Positions 51,410 to 59,560 of a stretch of DNA of 64,000 nt are shown here, in pieces. Positions within the stretch are counted from its first letter, which is position 1. Every line of letters begins with the position of its first letter. The DNA comes from Nitratidesulfovibrio sp. (lineage in GTDB: Bacteria; Desulfobacterota; Desulfovibrionia; Desulfovibrionales; Desulfovibrionaceae): assembly GCF_040373385.1 (NCBI RefSeq), contig NZ_JBDXXH010000005.1, positions 202,548 through 266,547 of the forward strand, in the 5' to 3' direction. The position numbers and the translations under genes were made by a program. Under the pieces are notes generated by a model that ran no database searches, was not told the origin of the DNA, and saw only the letters and a list, made by a program, of their open reading frames with translations.

Positions 51410-54028
51410 TCAATGTGCAACGCCCCAGTTCTCGCCCTGCCCCCAATCGACGGCAAGGGGCACATCCAGCGCAACACCGCCGGGGCGCACGCCGGACATG
51501 AGCGCGGCTAGGCGCTCGCCGGCGGCGGGGGCGTTGTCGGCGGGCACTTCCAGCAGCAGTTCGTCGTGTACCTGCAGGATGAGCCGGGCGTTCAGCGCGC
51601 GCAGGTCCGGGTCGGCGTGGGCGGCCAGCATGGCCAATTTGATGATGTCGGCGGCGCTGCCCTGGATCAGGGTATTGATGGCCTGGCGGCGGGCCTGTGA
51701 CTTCAACTGGGTGTTTTCGGAATGGATTTCCGGCAGCAGGCGGCGGCGGCCCGCCATGGTGGTCACGTAGCCCAGTTCGCGGGCGGTGGTTTCCGCCTCG
51801 TCGTAGAATTCGCGCAGCTTTTGCAGCTTGCTGAAGTACCGCTCGATGAACGCCTTGGCCTCGGTGAGCGGGATGCGCAGTTCCTGCGCCAGCTTCTGCG
51901 GCCCCATGCCGTAGATGAGCCCGAAGTTGATGGTCTTGGCGTTGCGGCGCTGGTCGATGGAAACCTGATCCTGCGCCACGTCGTACAACAGGCTGGCGGT
52001 GCGGCTGTGGATGTCCGCCCCCTCGCGGAAGGCGGCCAGCAGCGTGGGGTCTTGCGACATGTGGGCCAGCACGCGCAGTTCCACCTGCGAATAGTCGGCG
52101 GACACCAGGCGCAGGCCCGGCGCGGCGGTGAAGCAGGTGCGCATGCGGCGGCCAAGGTCGCCCCGCACGGGAATGTTCTGCAGGTTCGGGTTGCTGGACG
52201 ACAGCCGCCCGGTGGCCGTGGCCAGCTGGTTGAAGGTGGTGTGGATGCGCCCGGCGCCGTCCACAAGGCGGGGCAGCGGTTCCAGATAGGTGGAGCGCAG
52301 CTTCTCCAGCTTGCGGAATTCCAGGATGGCATCCACCACCGGATGGCGGCCGGACAGCTTTTCCAGCACGTCCTGCGCGGTGGAGGTCTGGCCGCCCTTG
52401 GTCTTGCCGCCCGTGGGCAGGCCCAGCGTGCCGAACAGCAGTTCGGCCAACTGCTGCGAGGAGCGGATGTTGAATTCGCCCCCGGCGGCCTTGTAGACGT
52501 CGCGCGTCAGGCGGTCCAGTTCGCCCTGCACCTCGCGCAGAAAGGCGGCAAAGGCGTCCAGGTCCACGGCGATGCCTGCGGCCTCCATGTCGGCCAGCAC
52601 GGGGATCAGCGGCATTTCCAGCGTGCGCATCAGGCGCGAAAGTTGCGCCCCGGCCAGACGGCCCGACAGGGCGCCCGCCATTTCCAGCGCCAGCAGACCG
52701 GGGTTGCCGGACGAACGTTCCAGTTCGTCGCCCCAGCGGGCGGCCAGACGCGGCCAGCCGTAGTCGCGCTCTTCCGGGTTCAGTAGATAGGCGGCCAGCC
52801 CCAGGTCGAACCAGCGGGCCGGGTCCACGCCGCCCCACGCCGGGTCGGTGCGCAAGAGGTGCTTCACGTCGGGCGCGGCCACCTGCGCGGCCTTGGAAAG
52901 GTGGCGGGCAAGGGCCTCCACCGGGCCGGAGTAGCGGCTTTCGCAGTCACCGGCGGCCACGGCGTAGGCGATGACGGCCCCGTTGTCGAACAGTGGCACC
53001 ACGGCGGCGGCCACGCCTTCGCAGTCGGGCAGCTTGCCGGGGTCCTGGCAGGTGTTCACCGGGTCGGCCCGGCGGCCCTCGTCGCCGAACAGGCTGGCCT
53101 GCACCTGGCTGGTGGAGCGCGGGGCGGACGTGACGCTGCCGTTCTCGATCATGCCGGACAGTTCGCGGGTCAACTGGCGCAGCTCGAATTCGCGCAGCAT
53201 GGCCCCGGCCTCCGCCGGATCCAGCGGGCGCACGGCCAGATCGGGCAGGGTCACTTCCGGGCAGGCGTCGGTGGTCAGGGTGGTCAGCTGGCGGTACAGG
53301 AACATGGTTTCAAGATGCGGCTCGAACTTGGCGCGCAGCTTTTCGGGCAGTTCGCCCACGTGGTCGCGGATGTCTTCCAGCGATCCGAAGTCCTTGAATA
53401 TCTTTTCCGCCGTCTTGGGGCCCACGCCGGGGATGCCGGGAATGTTGTCCGACGAATCGCCGATGACCGCCTGAAAGTCGGGCCAGCGGGCGGGCGCAAG
53501 GCCCGTTTCCGCCGTGAAGTCCTTGAGCGTGACCAGCTTTTCTTCCTTGGCCGCCGGGTCCCACAGCACCACGTTGTCGTGCAGGCACTGCTTGAGGTCC
53601 TTGTCCGTGCCCACGATGACCACGGGCCGCTCGCTGCGGTGGCGCGCCGCCAGCGAGGCGATGCAGTCGTCGGCCTCGCACCCGTCGGACACGACCAGCG
53701 GGAGGCCCAGCGCCCTTACCATGCGCTTGATGGGGTCCAACTGCTGCACCAGCGGTTCCGGCGTCACGGCGCGCTGCATCTTGTACGGCGGGAACAGCTC
53801 GTGCCGGAAGGTCGGTCCCTTGCCGTCCAGCACGAAGCAGAAATTCGTGGGGCGTTCCTCGCGCAGGAGGCGCAGCAGGATGCGGGTGACGATGAACAGC
53901 GCGTTGGTGGGAAACCCGTCCGAACGCTGCATGCTCTGGTAGGCGTAGAAGCCCCGGAAGATGAAGGCCGAGCCGTCCATGAGCCACAGGGGCTCGCCGC
54001 GAAGGCCGAGGCGTTGGGTGAGCGACAT
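51410..54028 (-). CDS. polA: DNA polymerase I
   Basis: An 872-residue replication/repair polymerase. The 5'-nuclease domain (residues 1-290) has LMDGSAFIFRGFYA, CEADDCIASLAA, VGTDKDLKQ and GDSSDNIPGIPGVGPKTA. The middle segment corresponds to the 3'-5' exonuclease position but lacks the acidic DxE and later Asp residues, so proofreading is probably lost. The polymerase domain has FNQLATATGRLSSSNPNLQNIP, SADYSQVELRVLAHMS (motif A), RRNAKTINFGLIYGMG (O helix) and LQVHDELLLEVP (motif C). No strong ribosome binding site. The start is placed at the normal family N-terminus. Confidence 0.95.
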   Translation of the reverse strand: MSLTQRLGLRGEPLWLMDGSAFIFRGFYAYQSMQRSDGFPTNALFIVTRILLRLLREERPTNFCFVLDGKGPTFRHELFPPYKMQRAVTPEPLVQQLDPIKRMVRALGLPLVVSDGCEADDCIASLAARHRSERPVVIVGTDKDLKQCLHDNVVLWDPAAKEEKLVTLKDFTAETGLAPARWPDFQAVIGDSSDNIPGIPGVGPKTAEKIFKDFGSLEDIRDHVGELPEKLRAKFEPHLETMFLYRQLTTLTTDACPEVTLPDLAVRPLDPAEAGAMLREFELRQLTRELSGMIENGSVTSAPRSTSQVQASLFGDEGRRADPVNTCQDPGKLPDCEGVAAAVVPLFDNGAVIAYAVAAGDCESRYSGPVEALARHLSKAAQVAAPDVKHLLRTDPAWGGVDPARWFDLGLAAYLLNPEERDYGWPRLAARWGDELERSSGNPGLLALEMAGALSGRLAGAQLSRLMRTLEMPLIPVLADMEAAGIAVDLDAFAAFLREVQGELDRLTRDVYKAAGGEFNIRSSQQLAELLFGTLGLPTGGKTKGGQTSTAQDVLEKLSGRHPVVDAILEFRKLEKLRSTYLEPLPRLVDGAGRIHTTFNQLATATGRLSSSNPNLQNIPVRGDLGRRMRTCFTAAPGLRLVSADYSQVELRVLAHMSQDPTLLAAFREGADIHSRTASLLYDVAQDQVSIDQRRNAKTINFGLIYGMGPQKLAQELRIPLTEAKAFIERYFSKLQKLREFYDEAETTARELGYVTTMAGRRRLLPEIHSENTQLKSQARRQAINTLIQGSAADIIKLAMLAAHADPDLRALNARLILQVHDELLLEVPADNAPAAGERLAALMSGVRPGGVALDVPLAVDWGQGENWGVAH

Positions 54029-54295
54029 GCTGGTTCCGGTTGGCGGTTGGGTGTGAGGGGATGGCGCGACTGGGTGCGAAGTGGCGCGAAGGGGGTGCGC
54101 ACGAGCTGGCACCGGCTGCGCGCCTGGGTCGGGGCAACCTGCGCAAAGGGTATACGTCACGCCGCGCCCGAAGCAAAGCCGTTCGAGAGGGCGTGTACTG
54201 GCCCGGGCTGGTGGAGACTGGCCGGGAACGATGACGAATCGGGGGGGGGGCTGGGTCGCGTGCCGAACCCCGCACCGGAAGGGGCGGGGCCACCG

Positions 54296-54553
54296 TCACA
54301 ACGGCCTCACCCGCTCCCGCACATCCTTGCGCCAGCGGTTCAGCGGGCGGCGGCAGCCTTCCCCCACCTGCAACACGGCGGCGGCCTGCGCATCGGTCAT
54401 CACCAGGCGGCAGCGGTAGCGCGCCCCGTCCCAGAACAGGCCGGGGCAGCGGCGGCGGTCGCCGTAGGCCTCGCGGCCCGGCGGGCACTGGGCCTTGGCG
54501 CAGCAGAAGCCGCAGCCCACGCAGGGGCGTTGCAGAAACAGCAGGGCGAACAC
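54296..54553 (-). CDS. Small cysteine-cluster protein (YkgJ-like)
   Basis: An 85-residue protein with CVGCGFCCAKAQCPPG at residues 11-26, then RRCPGLFW, YRCRLV and GCRRPLNRW: about eight cysteines, the pattern of short YkgJ-type Fe-S or zinc proteins. The start is GTG 54553 preceded by GGAAGG; no ATG suits. It lies upstream of polA on the same strand, separated by 267 bp without a recognisable gene. Function unknown. Confidence 0.68.
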   Translation of the reverse strand: MFALLFLQRPCVGCGFCCAKAQCPPGREAYGDRRRCPGLFWDGARYRCRLVMTDAQAAAVLQVGEGCRRPLNRWRKDVRERVRPL

Positions 54554-54975
54554 GGCGCACCTTCCTTCCCCGTGCGGCGCCGCATTCCGTGGTGGATGCC
54601 CGGTGTGATCCGTGCGTGTGCTCTCCAAGCGCGGGGCGGGCGGCAGGGACGGGGATGCTTTTCCCATATCCCGGTGCGCGCGGGTTGTCAGCAGGAGGGC
54701 AGGGCGCGTGTGGTCCGTCCCGTTCTTCTCCATCGGTGCATAACACACTGCCGGTGCATGCTTTTACGTTTCGTCCCGCCCCCCTGTCGCCTTTTTTCAC
54801 CCCCGTTTCGTCATGTTTCCTCCGTTTATCGTCCCCGCGATAGAACCCTTCCCCCCTCCGCGCTACTCCCATGGCTCACGATGCATGGTCCGCGTCCGGC
54901 TGCCCGATTTCGGAAGCCCCGGCGAGGCGGACACACTCACCAACACAAGCACTTCAACCAGCAAGGGAGGCGGGA
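54554..54975. other. 422-bp divergent intergenic region
   Basis: Separates the small cysteine-cluster gene (-) from the TSUP gene (+). A less GC-rich, pyrimidine-rich stretch around 54740-54860 could hold promoters, but no box is convincing. No RNA gene or repeat recognised. Confidence 0.4.
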
Positions 54976-56040
54976 ATGGCGGATACGAACAACACGGGCG
55001 CAGCGGCGGGCGCGGCCCCGGCAAACGGAGCGGCGGACGCCGACGTCACCTGTTCCCCGTTTCTCACGGGCATCCGGGCGGTGCTGGGCGAACGCACCCC
55101 CGGCAACATGGCCCTGTGGGCGCTGACCGCCGTGCTGCTGCTGGCGCTGATCAAGGAATCGGTTGCGCCCTCGTGGACCGTGGCCTGGAGCCACCCCAAC
55201 TGGGGCACCGTCAACGTGGTGCCGGTGCTGGGCATCGGCGTGGGCATGGTGGCCGGGTTCCTGGGCGGCATGGTGGGGGCGTTCATCAGCCTGTTCTCCG
55301 TGCCCCTGTACACCCTGTGGCTGGGCCTGCCGGTCAAGGTGGCCCTGGGCACCAACAGCCTTGCCTCTGCCGTCATCGGCCTGATGGCCGCCATGGTGCA
55401 CCTGTCCAAGAAGACCCCCAACATGAAGGTGGCCTTTCCCATGATGGCCACCGGCTTTCTGGGCGCGGGCGCGGGCGCGTATCTTTCTCTGGGCATGACC
55501 CCGGAACAGCTGAAGATGTACTTCTCCGTGCTGGTCTTTGGCGCGGCGTTCTGGATGCTGTGGCGCGCCTTCCGCCCCGGCACGGGCAAGGGCGCAGGCT
55601 TCGTGGCCACCGAAAAGCAGGGCCCGCTGTACGCTGGCGGCGAATGGAACGGCGTGCCCTACCGCACCAACATCCTGTACCCGGCCTTCGGCAACTTCTT
55701 CATCGCCGCCGTTACCGGCATCATCGGCGTGGGCGGCGGCTTCCTGTTCACCCCCATGCTGCACGCGGCCTTCGGCCTGCCCATGATGGTGGCCGTGGGC
55801 ACCGGCAACTTCGTCAAGGTGGCCAACATCAGTTCGCAGTTCATTGTGCGCGGCGTGGCCGACACCGTCATCTACCAACTGGCCGTGTTCGCCATGATGG
55901 GCGGCTACTGCGGGGCCAACTTCGGGCGGCGTCTGGGCTGCGTGGTGGACACCCGCTACCTGCGCCTCTTGTTCGGCATCCTGCTGATCTTCGTGGGGTT
56001 GCAGTATATGGGCATTAAGCTGGGCCTTGGCAGCGCCTAA
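54976..56040 (+). CDS. TSUP (TauE/SafE) family membrane transporter
   Basis: A 354-residue protein with about eight transmembrane segments in two similar halves, each with a Gly-rich loop (GFLGGMVGAFISLFSVPLYT; GIIGVGGGFLFTPMLHAAFG), the TSUP signature. Members move sulfite, sulfoacetate or other small organosulfur anions. It is followed by adenylylsulfate-reductase-like genes on the same strand, making a sulfur oxyanion a reasonable substrate guess. AAGGGAGG precedes ATG 54976. A 452-bp repeat-filled gap separates it from the next gene. Confidence 0.85.
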   Translation: MADTNNTGAAAGAAPANGAADADVTCSPFLTGIRAVLGERTPGNMALWALTAVLLLALIKESVAPSWTVAWSHPNWGTVNVVPVLGIGVGMVAGFLGGMVGAFISLFSVPLYTLWLGLPVKVALGTNSLASAVIGLMAAMVHLSKKTPNMKVAFPMMATGFLGAGAGAYLSLGMTPEQLKMYFSVLVFGAAFWMLWRAFRPGTGKGAGFVATEKQGPLYAGGEWNGVPYRTNILYPAFGNFFIAAVTGIIGVGGGFLFTPMLHAAFGLPMMVAVGTGNFVKVANISSQFIVRGVADTVIYQLAVFAMMGGYCGANFGRRLGCVVDTRYLRLLFGILLIFVGLQYMGIKLGLGSA

Positions 56041-56492
56041 TGTATCGCGACTTGTCTTTTTGTCCGCTGGCAGACCGATCCGAAGGGCGCGAAGCGTGGC
56101 CGTTAGGCGAGCTTGCGAGCCTTACGGACATCGAGAGCAACGCGTTGAACTTCGCCTGTCATGTCGGTCAAATACCAAAGAGTATATTCCCTCATGACAG
56201 GCTTGTTCTCCTTGCCAGCGAACAAAAATCCTGCGTCGCGAAAAGATAGCCCGAATCAGACCAAAGAAGACTCCTGCGTTCCTGCGCCGCAGGGTGGCGG
56301 TGGCGCGGGACTTCAAACCAGAGAAGATTCATTGAGATCCTGCGCCGCAGCAAGGCGGCGCGCGTCAGCCCAAAGAACATTCATGAGCCCCTGCGCCGCA
56401 ACGGGCTAGGGCGCGTGAAAGACGAAAAGAATGATGCGGTGGCCCCTGCGGCGCATCTGTAACGTATCCAAATCAACGTCGGGAGAAACGAC
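56041..56492. other. Repeat-filled gap before the AprA-like gene
   Basis: Left half is foldback copy 4 (56055-56230). The right half has four imperfect direct repeats of about 35 bp sharing AAAGAA...TTCATGAG...CCTGCGCCGCA (near 56258, 56318, 56368 and 56421), spaced 50-60 bp. The region is expected to hold the promoter of the AprA-like gene. No ORF convincing. Confidence 0.6.
56055..56230 (+). repeat. Foldback repeat element, copy 4 (most complete)
   Basis: Left arm TTTTTGTCCGCTGGC (56057-56071) pairs with right arm GCCAGCGAACAAAAA (56214-56228) with one mismatch. Inside are the palindromic module 56100-56127, an enclosing stem GCCTGTCATG/CATGACAGGC (56154-56163, 56193-56202) and the core hairpin ATAC-CAAAGA-GTAT (56172-56185). 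Confidence 0.82.
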
Positions 56493-58277
56493 ATGGCGAA
56501 CAGAAAGGCCAGCAGGGCCGTGGACATCGCGCCGCGCAGCCTTGCAGAGGTGCGCACGGAAACGGTGGAGTGCGATCTGTTGATCATCGGCGGCGGCAAC
56601 GCCGGGTGTTTCGTGGCCACCGAGGCCAAGCGGCTTGATCCGTCGCTGCGCGTGGTGATCATGGAAAAGGCCGAGATCATGCGTTCCGGCGCGTGTTCGG
56701 CGGGCATGGACGCCCTGAACACCTACATCCCCGAAGGCAAGACCCCCGAAGACCTGGTGCGCTGGAGCCGCGCCCAGGTGGGCGGCGGTCCCCTGCGCGA
56801 AGACCTGGCCCTCAGCAACGCCGAGGAACTCAACGAGGCCATCGACGACCTAGAACGTTGGGGCCTGCCCATCCTGCGCGACGCGGACGGCAAGATCCGC
56901 TATCGCGGCAAGTGGGACATCTCCATCCACGGCGAACAGCTGAAGCCCATCATGGCCGAAAAGGCCATCGAGGCCGGGGCCGAAGTGTACAACCGCGTGG
57001 CGGGCACCGGCCTGCTGATGGACGGCGGGCGCTGCGTGGGCGCCACGGGCCTTGGCGTGCGCGACGGCGCGTTCTACGTGTTCCGCGCCAAATCCGTGGT
57101 GGTTTCCACCGGCGGGGCGGGCACCCTGTACAAGTCGTACACCGCCGATTCCACCGACAGCGGCGCGCAGATCTGGATGTGCCCCTACTGCGTGGGGTCC
57201 GGCTACGCCATGGGCTTCCGCCAGGGCGCGGAACTGTCGTCGCTGGAACAGCGCTGGGTGGCCACCCGCACCAAGGATTTCTGCGGTCCCGTGGACACCA
57301 TTTCGGTGGGCTACAAGGCCCCCATCATCAACTGCAAGGACGAGCGGGTCATGAGCCGCTACGCCCACCTCGGCGGCGACGCAGCCCCGCGCTTCATCCG
57401 GGCCAACGCCCCCATGGAGGAGTGGCTGGCCGGGCGCGGCCCCTGCTACTGCGACACCCGCAACATGGCCCCCGAACTGGTGCAGGCCATGATGACCGAC
57501 TACCTCAACGAGCGTCCGTCGTTCGTGCTGTTCCTGGCCAGCCGGGGGCAGGACGTGACCAAGGAACCCATCGAGATATACGGGTCCGACCCGTACATCA
57601 TGGGCGGCCACACCATGGGCGGCTTCTGGGTGGACATGCAGCGCATGACCACCGTGCCCGGCCTGTTCGCGGCGGGTGAAACGGCAGGCGGCAACCCCAA
57701 CAAGTTCGTGGGCGGCTGTGCGGCGGAAGGCAAGCTGGCCGCGCGCGGGGCCATGGCCTACATGGCGGCGGGCCTTGCTGCCCCCGACGAAGCCGCCGTC
57801 AACGCGCAGGTGGCGTCCGAAAAGGCCCGCGTGTACGCGCCGCTGCTGCGCGGCAAGGATTATGACGGCGTGACCCCCACCGAAATGAAGGAACGCCTCC
57901 AGCGTCTGATGGACGAGTACGCGGGCGGCAGCTCGCAGTTCTACCGCACCAACGAGGAGCGCCTGGACTACGCCCTGCGCCACATCAAGATGCTGCAATC
58001 GCAGTTTGCCTACCTGAAGGCCGCCGACCTGCACGACCTGATGCAGGCCAACGAGACCATGGACCGCGTGGACGTGGCCGAGGCCGTGGTGCACCACCTG
58101 AAGGCCCGCCGCGAAACCCGCTGGGCCGGGTGGCAGACCCGCAGCGACTACCCCGGCCGCGACGACGCCAACTTCGACTGCTTCGTGGAAACCCGGCGCG
58201 ATCCGGCCACCGGCGAGGTGACCGCCTTCACCCGGCCCTACGAGCAGTTGGTCCCCGGCGACCGGTTCAAGGTCTAA
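56493..58277 (+). CDS. Adenylylsulfate reductase alpha-subunit-like flavoprotein
   Basis: A 594-residue FAD protein of the AprA/fumarate-reductase flavoprotein family. It shows the dinucleotide motif LLIIGGGNAGCFVATEA (residues 31-47), MEKAEIMRSGACSAGMDALN, KWDISIHGEQLKPIMAEKA, VVVSTGGAGTLYKS, GGHTMGGFWVDMQRMTTVPGLFAAGETAGG and a C-terminal helical domain. It is shorter than dissimilatory AprA (about 650-670 residues). The gene order alpha then beta is the reverse of canonical aprBA, so it is a paralogue with a different role. It probably transfers electrons with the ferredoxin-like protein encoded 27 bp downstream. Substrate unproven. Confidence 0.85.
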   Translation: MANRKASRAVDIAPRSLAEVRTETVECDLLIIGGGNAGCFVATEAKRLDPSLRVVIMEKAEIMRSGACSAGMDALNTYIPEGKTPEDLVRWSRAQVGGGPLREDLALSNAEELNEAIDDLERWGLPILRDADGKIRYRGKWDISIHGEQLKPIMAEKAIEAGAEVYNRVAGTGLLMDGGRCVGATGLGVRDGAFYVFRAKSVVVSTGGAGTLYKSYTADSTDSGAQIWMCPYCVGSGYAMGFRQGAELSSLEQRWVATRTKDFCGPVDTISVGYKAPIINCKDERVMSRYAHLGGDAAPRFIRANAPMEEWLAGRGPCYCDTRNMAPELVQAMMTDYLNERPSFVLFLASRGQDVTKEPIEIYGSDPYIMGGHTMGGFWVDMQRMTTVPGLFAAGETAGGNPNKFVGGCAAEGKLAARGAMAYMAAGLAAPDEAAVNAQVASEKARVYAPLLRGKDYDGVTPTEMKERLQRLMDEYAGGSSQFYRTNEERLDYALRHIKMLQSQFAYLKAADLHDLMQANETMDRVDVAEAVVHHLKARRETRWAGWQTRSDYPGRDDANFDCFVETRRDPATGEVTAFTRPYEQLVPGDRFKV

Positions 58278-58304
58278 CCGCACTTCATCCGGACGGAGGA
58301 ACAC

Positions 58305-58661
58305 ATGCCGCCAAGAATACTGACCGAAAAATGCAACGGCTGCGAAGGGCTGCCCGAATCGCGCTGCGAAGAAGCCTGCCCCGGCAACCTGATGGTGGTG
58401 GACGCAGCCACGGGCAAGGCCCGCTGCCGCTGCACGCGCGACTGCTGGGACTGCATGTCCTGCACCAAGGCCTGTCCCCGCGCCGCCATAGAGACGCGCA
58501 TCCCCTACCAGTTGGGGTACCACAAGGCGTCCCTGCGGCCCATCATGGGCAAGGACCACATCACCTGGAAATGCGTGGACATCCACGGCGTGGAAACCAT
58601 GTACAAATACCGCAACCGTCTGGCCGCTGCCCAGGCCATCCGGACTGACAAGGACGCGTAA
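58305..58661 (+). CDS. AprB-like 2[4Fe-4S] ferredoxin subunit
   Basis: A 118-residue iron-sulfur protein. The two cluster motifs CNGCEGLPESRCEEACP (residues 10-26) and CWDCMSCTKACP (about 50-61) have the spacing of AprB, including its insertion between the second and third cysteine. AIETRIPYQLG and ITWKCVDIHG also echo AprB. It lacks the long C-terminal tail by which AprB grips AprA, so the complex may be looser. GGAGGAAC precedes the ATG. Confidence 0.88.
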   Translation: MPPRILTEKCNGCEGLPESRCEEACPGNLMVVDAATGKARCRCTRDCWDCMSCTKACPRAAIETRIPYQLGYHKASLRPIMGKDHITWKCVDIHGVETMYKYRNRLAAAQAIRTDKDA

Positions 58662-58765
58662 TCACACGCCGGGGGGCGGGGGCGGCACGGACATCCGGTG
58701 TCCGATACCGCCTTTGCCCCTTGCCATATGCCGCAGGAGCACTACGCTCTCCGTCAGGGGGGCCC

Positions 58766-59455
58766 ATGGAACGCAACTGGCATCTCTGGACCGAGGATTT
58801 TTTCGCCGACCTGCCGGACGAGCGGGCGGCGTTTCTGGCGTTGTCGCGCCGGAGGGACTTTGCGAAGAACGACATGGTGTTCTTCGAGGAGGACTCCGGC
58901 GATTCGTGCTTCTACGTGGAGCAGGGCATCGTGCGCATCTTCCGTATCGCGCCGTCCGGCAAGGAACCCATCTTCTTCCTGCGCAGGCGGGGCGAGATGT
59001 TCGGCCTGGCAGAGGTGCTGGATTCGGTGCCGCGCAAGGCCAATGCCCAGGCCCTTACCCCTTGCGTGCTGCGCGAGGCGGGACGGGACGAGTTCGAGAA
59101 GTTCCTGTCCGGCCATTTCGGCGCGGCGCGCAAGGTCATTGCCACGCTGGGCGGGCGGGTGCGCTATCTGGGCGAGCAGGTGGGCAACCTGATGACCTGC
59201 GACGTGGGCACCCGGCTGGCCAAGCTGCTGGTGTACATGGCCTACGAGGTGCTGGGCGACGAGGCGGCCTGGCTTGAACCGGCGGTGATCCCCGTGCGCC
59301 TGACCCAGGAGCAGATGGCCGCCATGACCGGCTCGTGCCAGCAGACCGTCAGCGATTTTCTGCGCGAGATGCAGGACGAGGGACTGGTGCGGGTGACCCG
59401 CCGCGAGGTGGTTGTGGTGCATCCGTTGAAGCTGCTGGAGCGCGCGGAATTGTAG
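58766..59455 (+). CDS. Crp/Fnr-family transcriptional regulator
   Basis: A 229-residue regulator. The cyclic-nucleotide-binding-type beta roll (NDMVFFEEDSGDSCFYVEQGIVRIF ... RRRGEMFGLAEVL) covers residues 20-120 and the winged helix (LTQEQMAAMTGSCQQTVSDFLREM) covers 170-215. It has no Fnr-type N-terminal cysteine cluster, so the signal is not an oxygen-labile [4Fe-4S] of that type. It lies 104 bp after the AprB-like gene and is the obvious candidate regulator of that cluster. Confidence 0.9.
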   Translation: MERNWHLWTEDFFADLPDERAAFLALSRRRDFAKNDMVFFEEDSGDSCFYVEQGIVRIFRIAPSGKEPIFFLRRRGEMFGLAEVLDSVPRKANAQALTPCVLREAGRDEFEKFLSGHFGAARKVIATLGGRVRYLGEQVGNLMTCDVGTRLAKLLVYMAYEVLGDEAAWLEPAVIPVRLTQEQMAAMTGSCQQTVSDFLREMQDEGLVRVTRREVVVVHPLKLLERAEL

Positions 59456-59560
59456 GGGGACCGGCCCTTTTCCGGCCTTTGCCGCCCGCCGTGCCCAAAG
59501 ACGCAGCAACGTCGCGGAGCCGCTGTTGCTTCGGTGCCCACCGCATGCTAGCACCGCGAC

